From: Platerodrilus igneus
Lineage: Eukaryota; Arthropoda; Insecta; Coleoptera; Lycidae
Direction: 5' to 3'
Length of the DNA: 64,000 nucleotides
Assembly: GCA_036346225.1 (NCBI GenBank)
Contig: JARFIW010001110.1
Location: forward strand, 558,001 to 622,000
Positions 34,701 through 46,700 of this stretch are shown here, piece by piece; the stretch's first letter is position 1; every line of letters begins with the position of its first letter. Both the position numbers and the translations under genes were made by a program. Under the pieces are notes generated by a model that was not told the origin of the DNA, made no database searches, and worked only from the letters and a program-made list of their open reading frames with translations.

Positions 34701-34851
34701 GGAATATAACTTATCACCTTTGAAATGAAAACGTACCAGAGTGCTCGATGTCATGCCAGTGCCTGATAACAACGTTAGACTAGTATAACTTAAACCATCG
34801 GATTCTATATTGAACAGACCTGTTACTAAGGTTTGTCCATTAAGGAATTAA
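31795..34851 (+). pseudogene. BEL/Pao pol remnant, unit 1
   Basis: Scattered frames follow BEL/Pao Pol order: the protease end (SLVNCQMTDSNYSILLELN ... FIKAHLGWIVGGK) at about 31840-32030, with two one-base gaps relative to unit 2; the pre-RT linker (FLTLEKRLHLNFEII) at about 32300; the RT end (FPMAVDALFYQIFMHDIY, then ARMFDPLGIIGPVVV) at about 32720-33100; an RNase-H and linker region (KSKLWWHGTSF) at about 33660; the integrase zinc-binding linker (FLSVGGRLLHADILEVHKH) at 33960-34244; and the integrase C-terminus (WRGLRQAAMKSIKFHI, ITPGHFYID, RPVTKVCPLRN) to a stop at 34849-34851. The RT catalytic core is largely lost. Non-functional. Confidence 0.75.
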
Positions 34852-35973
34852 ACTAGATTGATTTCCAATGTTGGTATGTTCGTACGATGATTATGTATTT
34901 TCTTTTTGGTATTTTGAAGTCAAGGACTTCAAAAAGAAGAGAATGTTGAGAACTCATTTGTAATTTTCGTCTTCATGGTAATTTGTTGAGAGTTCTTTTA
35001 TCATTTTTGTATTTATAATAATTCTTAAGCGTCTGGCTTTACCGTACTCATATTTTTTAAGTTATAATGTCCTTGCTTAATGGTTCACGACCTCCACTAC
35101 CGGTGTCCACTTTTCCCTTATAAAGAGTTGCGCACAAGTCTTTTCCATGTGAAGATATATTTCAAATGAACATAAACTGTTCCAATCCTTAAACGTAGTC
35201 AATTGTTTTTAATAAAAAGAAAATATCGTGTTCAGTTGTTGTGCATATGTATTAGTTGCAATTTATAATGCTGGCATCCTAGATCTAAGAAATTAACCTT
35301 CGCGTCGGTTGGATTCAATTATTATTATAATACAAATTAATATTAAGTTGCAACAGCTCTGATTATAAGGCAGATGCTCATGTTCTTACGTGTTTATAAT
35401 AGTTAATTGAAATTGAGTAAATATTTGGTGTGTATGTTTATTTATTTCCTGCTTTGCAACAAAGTTCAGCGACCTGGTTCTATCGAAGCAAAAATATATA
35501 AGAAAAATTAATTACAAGTAGAACGTTGCAAATTTGTGTGGATTAAGAAACGAAAACAGCTTTTCAATTAGACCATTCTATCACCAGATTATTTATTAGC
35601 TTCTAAAAAAAAGCAGTGTCTGAATGTTGAAGAAAAGCTTGGGATTTTAGAGACTATATTAAACAATATTTGAATGGAAAAAGAGCTGCTTGTTATCTTC
35701 GGAAATTGGATTATATTAATAAAGCGAATTGCAAAATTGTAAAATGTGTAATTTATTACCTCAACTTGTACATTTAGATTCGAAAGTATGAATTATGGAT
35801 GAAAACTAAAACAATTTCAAGTGTTTTTAGTTTTATTTGCCAATTGTTCGGATTATAACGACTTTCTCCCTATAATTCATTATTTTTATAGCTTACTAAG
35901 TTTACAATGGTACTAAAAACAGAACTACAAGAAGTAAATGCAATTTTCCAAAAATTTTAGGTATTATACATAT
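34852..35973. other. Non-coding interval with candidate BEL/Pao 3' LTR start
   Basis: Purine-rich AAAAAGAAGAGAA ends at 34943 and is followed by TGTTGAGAACTC, the layout of a polypurine tract plus 3' LTR. A TATA-like TTATAAAG lies near 35117 and AATAAAAAG near 35212. The right end of such an LTR is not identifiable and no 5' partner is in the window. Around 35600 a short frame (KKQCLNVEEKLGILE) recalls a CENP-B-type helix-turn-helix start but is too short to call. Confidence 0.35.
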
Positions 35974-36587
35974 TCACTGTTGGTGATATTTTCTTTTAAT
36001 TGAAGTGATATCATCAATAAGTTCTTCATTTGCAATGTTTGGCAGTTCGACTAATTCAGATGCAACGTATTTAAGAAAATCCATGTATTTGTTATTCTGT
36101 GATTTGCAGTTATTCTGCAAGGCAGAGGAAATGTTACTTAAGTCTCTCAATTTTAAATCTACACTTTTTGACAACTTTCTTTTAGTCTTTTTAATAGATT
36201 TATATTTCATTGGAATACTTGGCGTATTGAAACAATAATCAGTCTTACTCCTTTCGGATAGTTCAAGCATTGAACAAGAACTGTCTTCAAGTCCCTGTCG
36301 TTCTTGGTAATCTTCCTCTGCAGTCGTACCTTCAGAAATATTTTCTCTATAAACATGCGCTGCTTTAGTCACAGAGCCTGTATCCGCAATAAGGTTTGGC
36401 AAAGTCCTAAATTTAATGTATTCATTAAATATATTCAAATAATTTAGATGATTAGTTACTTTCTAGGTGTTCTGTTTTCAAAGATAATCAAAAAAAGATG
36501 AATGGCCACATTGTGATTGGTACGAATATATCCAGCTCCACTGTAATTTAAAGCTGTTTGTTTTTGTTTTCTTCTGCGTTACTTTTC
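35974..36587 (-). pseudogene. MADF/BESS-type gene, 3' part only, unit 1 copy
   Basis: Minus-strand frame of about 154 codons (36438 to 35974), preceded by NHLNY and closed upstream by a stop near 36456. The N-terminal part (HLNYLNIFNEYIKFRT) resembles the end of a MADF domain. The last 35 residues (MDFLKYVASELVELPN ... DDITSIKRKY) resemble the C-terminal helical module of MADF/BESS-type DNA-binding proteins. The duplication breakpoint cuts this copy upstream, so it lacks the N-terminal exon preserved at 45897-46040. It differs from the unit 2 copy at about a dozen residues, suggesting little selection. Confidence 0.5.
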
Positions 36588-36589
36588 TC

Positions 36590-38185
36590 TCATTAATAAA
36601 TAAATTCCAACTTATCGAAAACGATAAACAGCATGTAATTAATTGTTAGATACGATTGTGACATTCACGTTTTAGATGTTCTTTATGTTATTAGCGAGGT
36701 AGATAAGATACAATAAGCGGTTGTAATAGAACGAGTTGAATAAACAGAGGCGGAGTCGTGTTTTGTTCTTTATTTCGATATTACTAAGTACGTTAAAAAT
36801 ACTGTTTTCTCATTGCTTTGACTAGTGAGAATTAATGCGGGATTTAATTTTCGTATTGTTCATGTACGAGCACGGCACGATTTTTTTTAGTTGTTTTCTT
36901 GTGAAATAAAAATTGTATATTAACTGTACAAAAGTGTTTTACGGAACCTCTTGACGGACGCACTTAAGTGATACACGTGCTTTACCCATTATGGTTCTTT
37001 TTAGTTGTTTTGTCTTTTGATATTTAAACTGTGTGCGCAATCTAGGTTCGCGGTCCTTTTCTTTTCAAAGTAGTGCATACTTTGAATTATTTAAATACAG
37101 TGCTACTGTAGTTTCTGAATTTTCTAACAACAAAAAACCTAAAATAGATCATTGCTTGAGCAAATTTCGTTATTTGCGAAACATAACAGATTACCGGCTT
37201 ACAAAGGTATTGGTTGAAGTTTCTCACTGCTTTATGGGATGTTTATGAAAATAATATACCTTTGGTCCCAGTTGAAATTAAACTAGTGTTTCAGAGTATT
37301 TCGAAATTATTGTCTTAGGAAATAGAATTACCGAGAAACTTATCAAGGCTACATAGTTCCGACGCGTGATAATGTCTGCTGCTAACCCCAGTGAAATACG
37401 TAGGTGTGATTAGTGTAACGTGTGCTAAGTTCCATCAACACCCTCACAGTCCAGGGTGAAGTGCTTCGTTAGTGCAGGACATCGTCGAATCCCACCCTTC
37501 CGTTGCAAGGAAGCGTTGTTGAAGGACTTTGTAAGTTGAACTATTTCCTACTGGTTATTACTGTAAATATCTATCCGTTGCTTTACCATATCTTTGTCGT
37601 TCTGATACTTTTACAATAGACTTGCATGCTATTTTAAAACATAGAAAAAAGAAAGAAAGAAAAATCAATACTACTAAATTACTCATACCAATTGTGTCTT
37701 ACCTATTTATTTACTGAATTACTCATATCAATTGTGTCTTACCTATTTAATTTTTTTAACATTTTGTCTGATTTATGTTTAATTGGTGTGTGAGGAAACG
37801 TTTCTGCTACTCCCCAATATTACCTCACTTTGTACGAAACATTTTTCTGTATTGCTTTTACCGTTGTTATATTATATAGTTTATCTAAACAGTTTCTTTT
37901 ATTTACATTCTACAAAGTACTGAATAACCTAGACGTTTCATTGCTGCTATGCTTATTCTTTTTTTCAGGTTTGCTTAACTAATCTTTTTATTGCAGGTAT
38001 TATCACTAACTCCTTACGGCCGCGTACATGGTAGGTTGGTCTGCTTTCTACAACCCCTCTACTCTCGATTGAACCCGGTCATTTTTTTCTTTCTCTGATT
38101 TTCTTTTTGTTACACACGGCTACGAGCCAACGTAACATATCTTTGGCACCCGAACAGGGACTGCCACGAATTACATAACGTAACA
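36590..38185 (+). repeat. LARD LTR, 5'-truncated by the duplication
   Basis: Lacks the first 215 bp or so of the LTR and ends ...CGTAACA at 38185, followed by the same flank (ATATGTTACAAC) as the LTR at 27057-28880. It is therefore part of the duplicated segment and is not a separate insertion. At three sites it agrees with the 5' LTR against the 3' LTR, so those changes are private to 27057-28880. Confidence 0.85.
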
Positions 38186-38516
38186 ATATGTTACAACATG
38201 TCCGCTTTTTGTCGAGCTTTAGTGAAAAATTTAATTCTTCCAGAACTTATTTAATCACGTGTTTTTGTTCACCTGTAAATTTAAGACTGTATTGGGGTGT
38301 TAGCCCTCTGGTGTTAGAAAATCAGTTCATTTGGAAGCGTACAACATAACTATAATCTATCTACCTCAATTTTCATTCTTATAACATGTTGGTCTAAACC
38401 TAGTCTTGCAGTGCAACTAGTAAACAATCCATTGCACCTGGTAGTACACGAAGAACTTTGTCCATTGACGGTATTGCTCTGAGATATTTAGCTGTTTATA
38501 CCTGGACCGCATACTA

Positions 38517-38786
38517 TAGTCCATTCGCTTTAACTTTAAGATGGCGTCACAACTGAATAAAATGCTACATTGCCAATGTTAGTTTATATTATAATATATT
38601 TAATAAAATATATAGGAATATTCCCATTGGCAAAAGAATTGGTGGCAACACCGTACAGAGCTGCCAACCTTTATTATGTTAAATGGCAGAATCCTTCATG
38701 CGCAATTCTAGGTATTTATTTGTATGTAGTCGCCAACACTTTATTACTATATTTGACTTCATCCTAAAGTTATTTTGAATGGACTA
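38517..38786. mobile_element. MITE with TAGTCCATTC termini, duplicated copy
   Basis: Essentially identical to 29212-29481, carried along by the segmental duplication. Confidence 0.85.
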
Positions 38787-39338
38787 TAGTAGAATTCGAT
38801 CGTCAATGGTTCGTTTCTTTGGCCCTGTAAAAGTGACACCTTATAAGATCGTATGCGTTTACTTATTATTGTTTGTGCATGCTAATAAGCACGGCATCGG
38901 TTAGTGCAGATCTGTTTGGTTGTAAACTAGTTTCTATGTTCAAAATTTAAAGGCACCGCAACCTCTACATTAGTGCTGACTAATTGCCCTATAATAGTAT
39001 TTGTTTGATTTTAGTACAAAGACGGTATCACCTAAGTATTGGAACACTGATTTATGTTTCATTTTTGATTTATATTAATAATTTTAATCGCTATACAAGT
39101 GTATATTGTTCTTGTCATAATGTGAACGTCCTGGTCCTGTGGCATTTAGTTGTATATGTTTAGCTTCTGCAACTTTTGCGTGGCCACACAAAAACTGTTC
39201 AAGTTAAAATTATAACGTAATACAAGGTATTCTTAGTTTATTCAACTTTCTTGTGTAAAGTTGTAGAACATAGAGGGTTAATCAATTATAGCCCCTTAAT
39301 TTTATTTACTTAGTATGTATTTAATATTGAAATTGATT

Positions 39339-40618
39339 TGTTACGTTCATTTCCGGCAGTAAAACCGTATCCGGTATTTGGTTATTTCATTTACATAAAT
39401 TCCTTTCTATTCTTAAATTCTCCGACAATACCCTATATAGTATACCTGTTCAGAATAAGCCCGTTTTAACATAATTTTAACTCAAATCCATTTTGCTTTT
39501 AAAACGAAAATTATTCAAAAAATTAAATAGTCAATACCTTGTCTTAGCTACCCGTTAATTTGTTAAACATTCCGATAACGTATAATTGCTTTCTTTTGTA
39601 TTTCCCATTTAAATACTTGCGAAATAATAGATCCAACTTTCATTTGATAGCGTGTTTTCCAGTTTGCTAATCGCGCTTTGATAACGCAAAGATTGCAGTT
39701 CGAACTCGTGTTATTTGAACCAATTTTAATTTGATTCTGCAGCTTGTGCGTTGAAATATTTTCTGCATTACTCGTCCCAGTACTTCAAGAGCGATGCACG
39801 TTTTTTTGTTCGAAAAGTAGGAGGTATCTTGCGTGTATCGGTGAGTTTTCTCGCGCTTACCCATCCAAATCAGATTCTCTTTTTAGCTTTTAGGTGGAGG
39901 CTAAATTGATTCTTTTTTATGTAGGCCCAACTGTCTTTCGCCCCAGATCAACTATCGTTACCTGTAGATCGTTACTGCCGTTATGATAACAGGGTAAATA
40001 GATACCGACGACCGTGGCAATACGGTGCTGATTCACTCCCGATAGCGTGTAAGCTAAGTATCCTGACACATACAGGTATACAACTTGTTTTTTTTGGTGT
40101 ATATTAAGGGAATATTTCTTATCGGCGTTTGGTGTAGTTACGTGATAAGAAACGGGACACTGCAGGACTATTGTTTGTTTCTGCGAATCGATATTATCGC
40201 TCTACAGGTGTGATGTACCATTGTTAAATGTGTTTGAAAAAAATTCCCACACGCTTATTATTTTCTACTGACTAGTTTATTTTACAAAAGGTATTATGTA
40301 CAATTTAAAAGAATGTTTGACAAAAGTTTTCACACGTTAATTCTTTTTTACTGATTAGTTTATTTTGTTTAAAATACGAGATGTGCACTTTGTATCTAAA
40401 GTACTAAATTGTTCGTATCACATAATTGTTTGCTGTGAAATAGTAACGCTTAATTTATTTCTTCTGCTTGTTTTGTACAGAATCCTTTATTTATTCTTAT
40501 TGTTAATAGATAATCGTGGGCGACGTGTTTTTTTGGTATGTAGGTGAATTCCCACTCTTCGCGTCTGGTAGTTAGCCTGGCATTTACGTTTCTTCCGGCT
40601 AGGTCTAGGTACGTAGCG
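39339..40618 (+). mobile_element. Degenerate LTR, duplicated copy
   Basis: Counterpart of 30032-31304, starting TGTTACGTTCATTTCC. It differs mainly by homopolymer lengths. Confidence 0.5.
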
Positions 40619-41109
40619 TGTTATACTCAGAAAGTAATTATTGCAATTCGACTTAGTTGAAATTTAATTACTAAACCTGGTAACACTATTTTGATAATGA
40701 GTGTGTAGTTCAACAAAAGTAAAATAAAATTTATTTATTACTGTGAATATGATTACCGTTTGCTTTTATGTTTGGTTATTTTAGTAGCTAAAGGGTTAAT
40801 TTGTGGTTCGTCAGAGTTCGTGAAACAGTTCTCTAGGTTACCGTTCGCTCCCTGTCCCTACGTCCATTTATTCGGTAGCTTTACAGAGGCCCCAAGACCT
40901 TATTGTTCTGTAAGAACCCCATCCATAGTCACCAACCCCACGTACAAGAGTTCATGCGCTGACCTATCCTAAAACCTTAAGCGGTCATCGGCTATAAAGC
41001 AACCCTGTAATTATCTCTTAAATTTGTAATTGCAGTGTTATTACGTGACAAGGTATGGCGAAGCTTGTAGCTTATTGAAATCGAGAATAATACAAACGAA
41101 AAATTAGGT

Positions 41110-44100
41110 TTAGTATTCTCGATATTTTTCGAAATTCCTCAAGTCCAATTAACGTTGATTCTTTCAGCAGTCTTGTTAACTGCCAAATGACAGATTCTAA
41201 CTATAGCATCCTTTTAGAATTAAATCTACCGGTAGGGGCTAACAAATTATATGACCTTTTACCTCCAAATAAAATTAGTTTAGCAAAGAACTGTCCAGAT
41301 TTTATAAAAGCGCATTTAGGCTGGATAGTGGGCGGAAAACATCTTGACTCACACCGACAACAACATGTAAAAATGCTGTTACTCCAATCCACAAATATAA
41401 ATTGCGAATCCATTGCAAAATTAAACGAAATTCTGTTTAAGTTTTTGGGAGACCTAAGAATTAGCTTCTAAAATTTTTGTACATTCAGATGAAGAACCTG
41501 CAGAGAAAAATTTCTCTCAAACGCATATGAGTCTATAACAGAAAACCTTGTACTAAAAACCACGACTGAAATTAGACAGTCAGGGGATTCCTTTCAAATT
41601 TCAAAATCGGAATTTCTTACCTTAGAGAAAAGACTACACTTAAATTTTGAAATTATTTAAAACTATAAAATTTTTATTCAGGAATATGTTGCATTTAATC
41701 ATGCAACGTACATTCAATTTCTTGCGGATAATCTTCAACTGCAAGGAAAATCTTACTCCACGTTATTGTGTTCTCAGAGGAAACCACAAAATAACAAAAC
41801 AGGTTTACTTAGGCGTTTACTACATTTTGTTAATATCCATGTTTGAACTGCAGATATTGAGAAAATATATAGGCATATTAGAACAAATCAAGATCATAGT
41901 TTTCTTCAAAACTGGCGGTAGTCGCCAACATATCCTTTAAATGCATCGAACCCTAACGGTTATTTATAGCACTAATCCTGTGCCGTTGCTTGCCAACCTT
42001 TGTTTATAGCAGTTGGCAAAACTTCTGAAACCCATTTTCCCATGGCTGTAGATGCATTATTTTATCAAATCTTTATGCATGACATTTATATGGTTGTCAA
42101 ACAGTTGGTGACATAAACTTTACATGAGCAATTAATAACTCTTCTTGGTTCCGTTAGATCCCATCTTCATAAATGGAATTTAGATTCCTGACATTTCTGT
42201 GTAAGGCACTGTAAAACCAAAAGGCAATAGCTTATATTTCGCTAAAGGGTACTTTAATTAAAGTAAAGGGATTTTCTTGGAATGATAGTACTGATACATT
42301 CTCAATTTCTGTTCCTCGATTTTCCGATCAAGATTCCGCGCCTATTCAAAAAGCACTCTTTTCCATTGCAAGAATGTTTGATCCATTAGGAATAATTGGG
42401 CCAGTAGTAGTAACTGAGAAGGTTTTCATGCTAAAACTGTGAGCAGAGACGCTTAACTGAACCAAACCATTAGGTGACCCACTTTTATCCAAATGGATAA
42501 AGTTTATAAACTCATTAAACTACTTAAAATATTTACGGTTCTGCGAGTATAAATTCTAAATGACAAAATTTGTCAACATTCAACTGCACAGATTCACAGA
42601 CAGTATTATCAATGCATTTGGGCTCCCGTTGTCTGTTCAAGCAATTCTGTTTTCTGTAATTTATTTACCTCAAAGTTGCGGGTCGCTTCAGTAAAAACAG
42701 TTACTCTGCCACCCTGGTGCCATGGTCCTATTTGCAGGACTAGCTTAAAAAGTTACCGACATATTTTGAAATAAACCGTACTTTTCTTCTTTGTGACTGT
42801 GGAGCAATTCTCAAATTGCCCTTATAAGAATCATGCGTAGTCTTTGTACTGGTCTAGACACCTGGCAAATCGGATATTTCAAATTCAGCAGTTCCGTTCG
42901 CATTGGCAATAGAATTACGAACTTCAACTGAAAATCCTGTCGATTTCCTGTCATGTTGTGTCCAGATTTAATTAAGTCCAAGCTATGGTGGCATGGTACA
43001 TCATTTCTTTAAAATCTTTGGTTAGATTTATTCATTTTAAACTTGAAATGTTGCTAGATGGTATTCCTGATTAAAAAAAATAAGTACGTCATAAAATCTC
43101 CAATAACTCAAAGTTACAAAAGAACTTGTAGTACAATTATTTTGTGAAATTCTCAAAATTTAATGAGCTGTAGCACCCCACTGCACATATTTGTAGATTT
43201 ATCTTCAATATTAGAAATCGGTCAAATAAAATTACTGATTTGCTATGAGTAGAAGATAATAATGTTGCACTAGCTATGATTTCAAAACAGATTCAACACG
43301 TGTATTTTTCCAAGGAAATTTCCGATTTGCAAAATGTAAGAAAATTAGACGATAGACATCTATATCCATTCCTAAACAGTAAAGGATTTCTCAGCGTCGG
43401 TGGTCGGTTACTCCATGCTGACATACTTGAGGTGCATAAACATTCTATACTATTAACTACAAGTTATTATGCTGCGCCTCTACTGCTAAGTCACGAAGAG
43501 ATACACCTGGGACTGCAGGTTCTCAAACCGTTTTATCCAACCTTTGCTTTGCTTTGTTAGATGGCCTTACACCAACAATATAACTTCGTTTGATGCTGAA
43601 ACCCGTATAGAGCGGAAACATATTCTTCCATATAATCCCCATTGGCGCGGGTTGCGTCAAGCTGCGATGAAAAGCATCAAATTTCATATCATTTCAAGCA
43701 GAAGCAAAAATGACCTTCGAGGAATTTAGTCACTTTTACGTCAATTTGAGGCAATATCAAATTCGCCCTCAATATGTCCAATACCTAATGATCCGTCTGA
43801 ACTGAAATGTATAACACCAGGTCACTTCTTTATAGATACGAGTGTAATTACATATCCTAAATGAAATGTAACACAATTGCCAGAAGTTATGCTTTTTTTC
43901 TGGCAACACAGTTTCAAAATACAGAAACCTTTTGGAAACAATAGTTTGTGGAATAACAGACAAAATTGGTTGGCTTCTTTCGAAAATTCTAGGTATGCTC
44001 CCTAGTCCTTTTGTAGGAATATAACTTATCACCTTTGAAATGAAAACGTACCAGAGTGCTCGATGTCATGCCAGTGCCTGATAACAACGTTAGACTAGTA

Positions 44101-44166
44101 TAACTTAAACCATCGGATTCTATATTGAACAGATCTGTTACTAAGGTTTGTCCATTAAGGAATTAA
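41110..44166 (+). pseudogene. BEL/Pao pol remnant, unit 2
   Basis: Same order of fragments as 31795-34851. Here the protease-end frame (41187-41471, 94 codons) is uninterrupted, whereas unit 1 is shifted twice by single-base gaps in GGTAGGG and CCTTTACC. The RT remnant, the integrase linker frame (43276-43560) and the C-terminal integrase (ending PLRN) are again separated by stops. Non-functional. Confidence 0.75.
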
Positions 44167-45249
44167 ACCAGATTGATTTCCAATGTTGGTGTGTTGGTAC
44201 GATGGTCATGTATTTTCTTTTTGGTATTTTGAAGTCAAGGACTAAAAGAAGAGAATGTTGAGAACTCATTTGTAATTTTCGTCTTCATGGTAATTTGTTG
44301 AGAGTTCTTTTATCATTTACCGTACTCATATTTTTAAGTTATAATGTCCTTGCTTAATGGTTCACGACCTCCACTACCGGTGTCCACTTTTCCCTTATAA
44401 AGAGTTGCGCACAAGTCTTTTCCATGTGAAGATATATTTCAAATGAACATAAACTGTTCCAATCCTTAAACGTAGTCAATTGTTTTTAATAAAAAGAAAA
44501 TATCGTGTTCAGTTGTTGTGCATATGTATTAGATGCAATTTATAATGCTGGCAATCTAGATCTAAGAAATTAACCGTCGCGTCGGTTGGATTCAATTATT
44601 ATCATAATACAAATTAATATTAAGTTGCAACAGCTCTGATTATAAGGCAGATGCTCATGTTCTTACGTGTTTATAATAGTTAATTGAAATTGAGTAAATA
44701 TTTGGTGTGTATGTTTATTTATTTCCTGCTTTGCAACAAATTTCAGCGACCTGGTTCTATCGAAGCAAAAATATATAAGAAAAATTAATTACAAGTACAA
44801 CTTTACAAATTTGTGTGGATTAAGAAACGAGAACAGCTTTTCAATTAGACCATCCTATCACCAGATTATTTATTAGCTTCTAAAAAAAAAAGTATCTGAA
44901 TGTTGAAGCAAAGTTTGGGATTTTAGAGACTATATTAAACAATATTTGAATGGAAAAGGTGCTGCTTGTTATCTTCGGAAATTGGATTATATTAACAAAG
45001 CGAATTGCAAAATTGTAAAATGTGTAATTTATTACCTCAACTTGTACATTTAGATTCGAAAGTATGAATTATGGATGAAAACTAAAACAATTTCAAGTGT
45101 TTTTAGTTTTATTTGCCAATTGTTCGGATTATAACGACTTTCTCCCTATAATTCATTATTTTTATAGCTTACTAAGTTTACAATGGTACTAAAAACAGAA
45201 CTACAAGAAGTAAATGCAATTTTCCAAAAATTTTAGGTATTATACATAT

Positions 45250-46040
45250 TCACTGTTGGTAATATTTTCTTTTAATTGAAGTGATATCATCAATAAGTTC
45301 TTCATTTGCAATGTTTGGCAGTTCGACTAATTCAGATGCAACGTATTTAAGAAAATCCATGTATTTGTTATTCTGTGATTTGCAGTTATTCTGCAAGGCA
45401 GAGGAAATGTTACTTAAGTCTCTCAATATTGAATCTACACTTTTTGAAAACTTTCTTTTAGTCTTTTTAATAGATTTATATTTCATTGGAATACTTGGCG
45501 TATTAAAACAATAATCAGTCTTACTCCTTTCGGATAGTTCAAGCATTGAACAAGAACTGTCTTCAAGTCCCTGTCGTTCTTGGTAATATTCCGCTGCAGT
45601 CGTACCTTCAGAAATATTTCCTCTATAAACATGCGCTGCTTTAGTCACAGAGCCTGTATCCACAAGAAGGTTTGGCAAAGTCCTAAATTTAATGTATTCA
45701 TTAATTATATCCAAATAATTTAGATGATAAGTTACTTTCTAGGTGTTCTGTTTTCAAAGATAATCAAAAAAAGATGAAGGCCACATTGTGATTGGTACGA
45801 ATATATCTAGATCCACTGTAATTTAAAGCTGTTTGTTTTTGTTTTCTTCTGCGTTACTTTTCTCGAAGTTACTTCTATTTCTTTTTGCATTCTTCAACTG
45901 AAATCAATGAAGTATCATTTAATGTTTATACTTACTAGGTTCGTAATATATTACCTGGTGATTGAATAGAAAGACAAATATTGTCCCAAGCACTGTCACT
46001 TATAGGCCTATTGCTGTTATTATTTATTTTTTTTGGGATT
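45250..46040 (-). pseudogene. MADF-domain gene with one surviving intron, unit 2 copy
   Basis: Reading leftwards, an exon ends SDSAWDNICLSIQSP (about 46000 to 45955), followed by a 57-bp GT..AG intron (45954-45898). The next exon begins at 45897 with VEECKKK, then a stop where the MADF consensus has the Trp of 'KKxWKxLR'. Joining at CCAG|TT keeps the phase into VEECKKK, strong support for the intron. Further stops follow before a 154-codon open stretch (45714-45250) with the same C-terminal helical module as the unit 1 copy. MADF proteins bind DNA as transcription factors or as accessory proteins of Harbinger-type transposons; which applies here is unknown. The stops make it a pseudogene. The duplication edge (45864) falls inside the second exon. 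Confidence 0.6.
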
Positions 46041-46700
46041 CATGTATAACAATTACACATAACTTTGGGCAATAATCATTCATCATTATTAAATCCTTGG
46101 ACTCATTTATGTGCACATAACCTTCAAATTTGTGAGTAAATTCTGTTCTTACTTTCTTAGTCAACCAACCTGCAACAGTTCAAAGTAGTATTGGAATTAA
46201 GCAAGTTGTAAATTTGAAATGTAAATGTCACTTCAGTTGTCATGCGTCGCAACTTGACTTTCTAGCCAAATTCAAATTGAATGTAAATGTACCATTTTCT
46301 TGCATATCGAAGCACTTTTATTAGATTCATGTACACTAATTGTTTATTAATTTTGTTTCAGGTACTGAAAATGTCTTGGTCAGCGTGTGCGATAGTGAGG
46401 TCAGTTAAGCGAATCCCGCAAAATGATCAGAGTATGTGACTTGCAACTTGATACGCTTCAGTGCAGAAAACTAGCTCTATACAATGTTGCATTCTCACCT
46501 TATACTTAGCACGTTACAATATTGACTTATAACACAACCTTAAAGTTTTTGACAATAGAGTGTTTGCAAGAATATAGCTTTATTCATGTGAAGTAGGTGG
46601 CCGGCGAACATAATATATTGTCTAGCCATATTGTCTAGTCTATTGTGTAGTTTGATTAGAGAGCGATTTCCAACATCCTAACAAAGGTACCTATCGACAA
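46041..46700. other. Non-coding interval
   Basis: May hold the decayed start of the minus-strand MADF gene; nothing else supported. Confidence 0.35.

Larger units (their letters stand above)
27272..36587. repeat. Tandem segmental duplication, unit 1
   Basis: About 9.32 kb, starting inside the LARD 3' LTR and ending inside a broken MADF-gene exon. The next unit follows directly. Feature-by-feature offsets to unit 2 are +9305 at the LTR end and MITE, +9307 at the next LTR, +9316 at 33960 and +9276 at 35974. Differences up to about 33.9 kb are mostly one-base homopolymer indels; base substitutions are commoner after that. Confidence 0.9.
36588..45864. repeat. Tandem segmental duplication, unit 2
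   Basis: About 9.28 kb. At the junction (36581-36600) unit 1's ending ACTTTTCTC meets the LTR-derived TCTCATTAAT with only a 2-bp overlap (TC). Unit 2's right edge is where ACTTTTCTC continues into GAAGTTACTTC at 45865. Unit 2 lacks about 34 bp present in unit 1 near 34999-35033. Confidence 0.9.
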
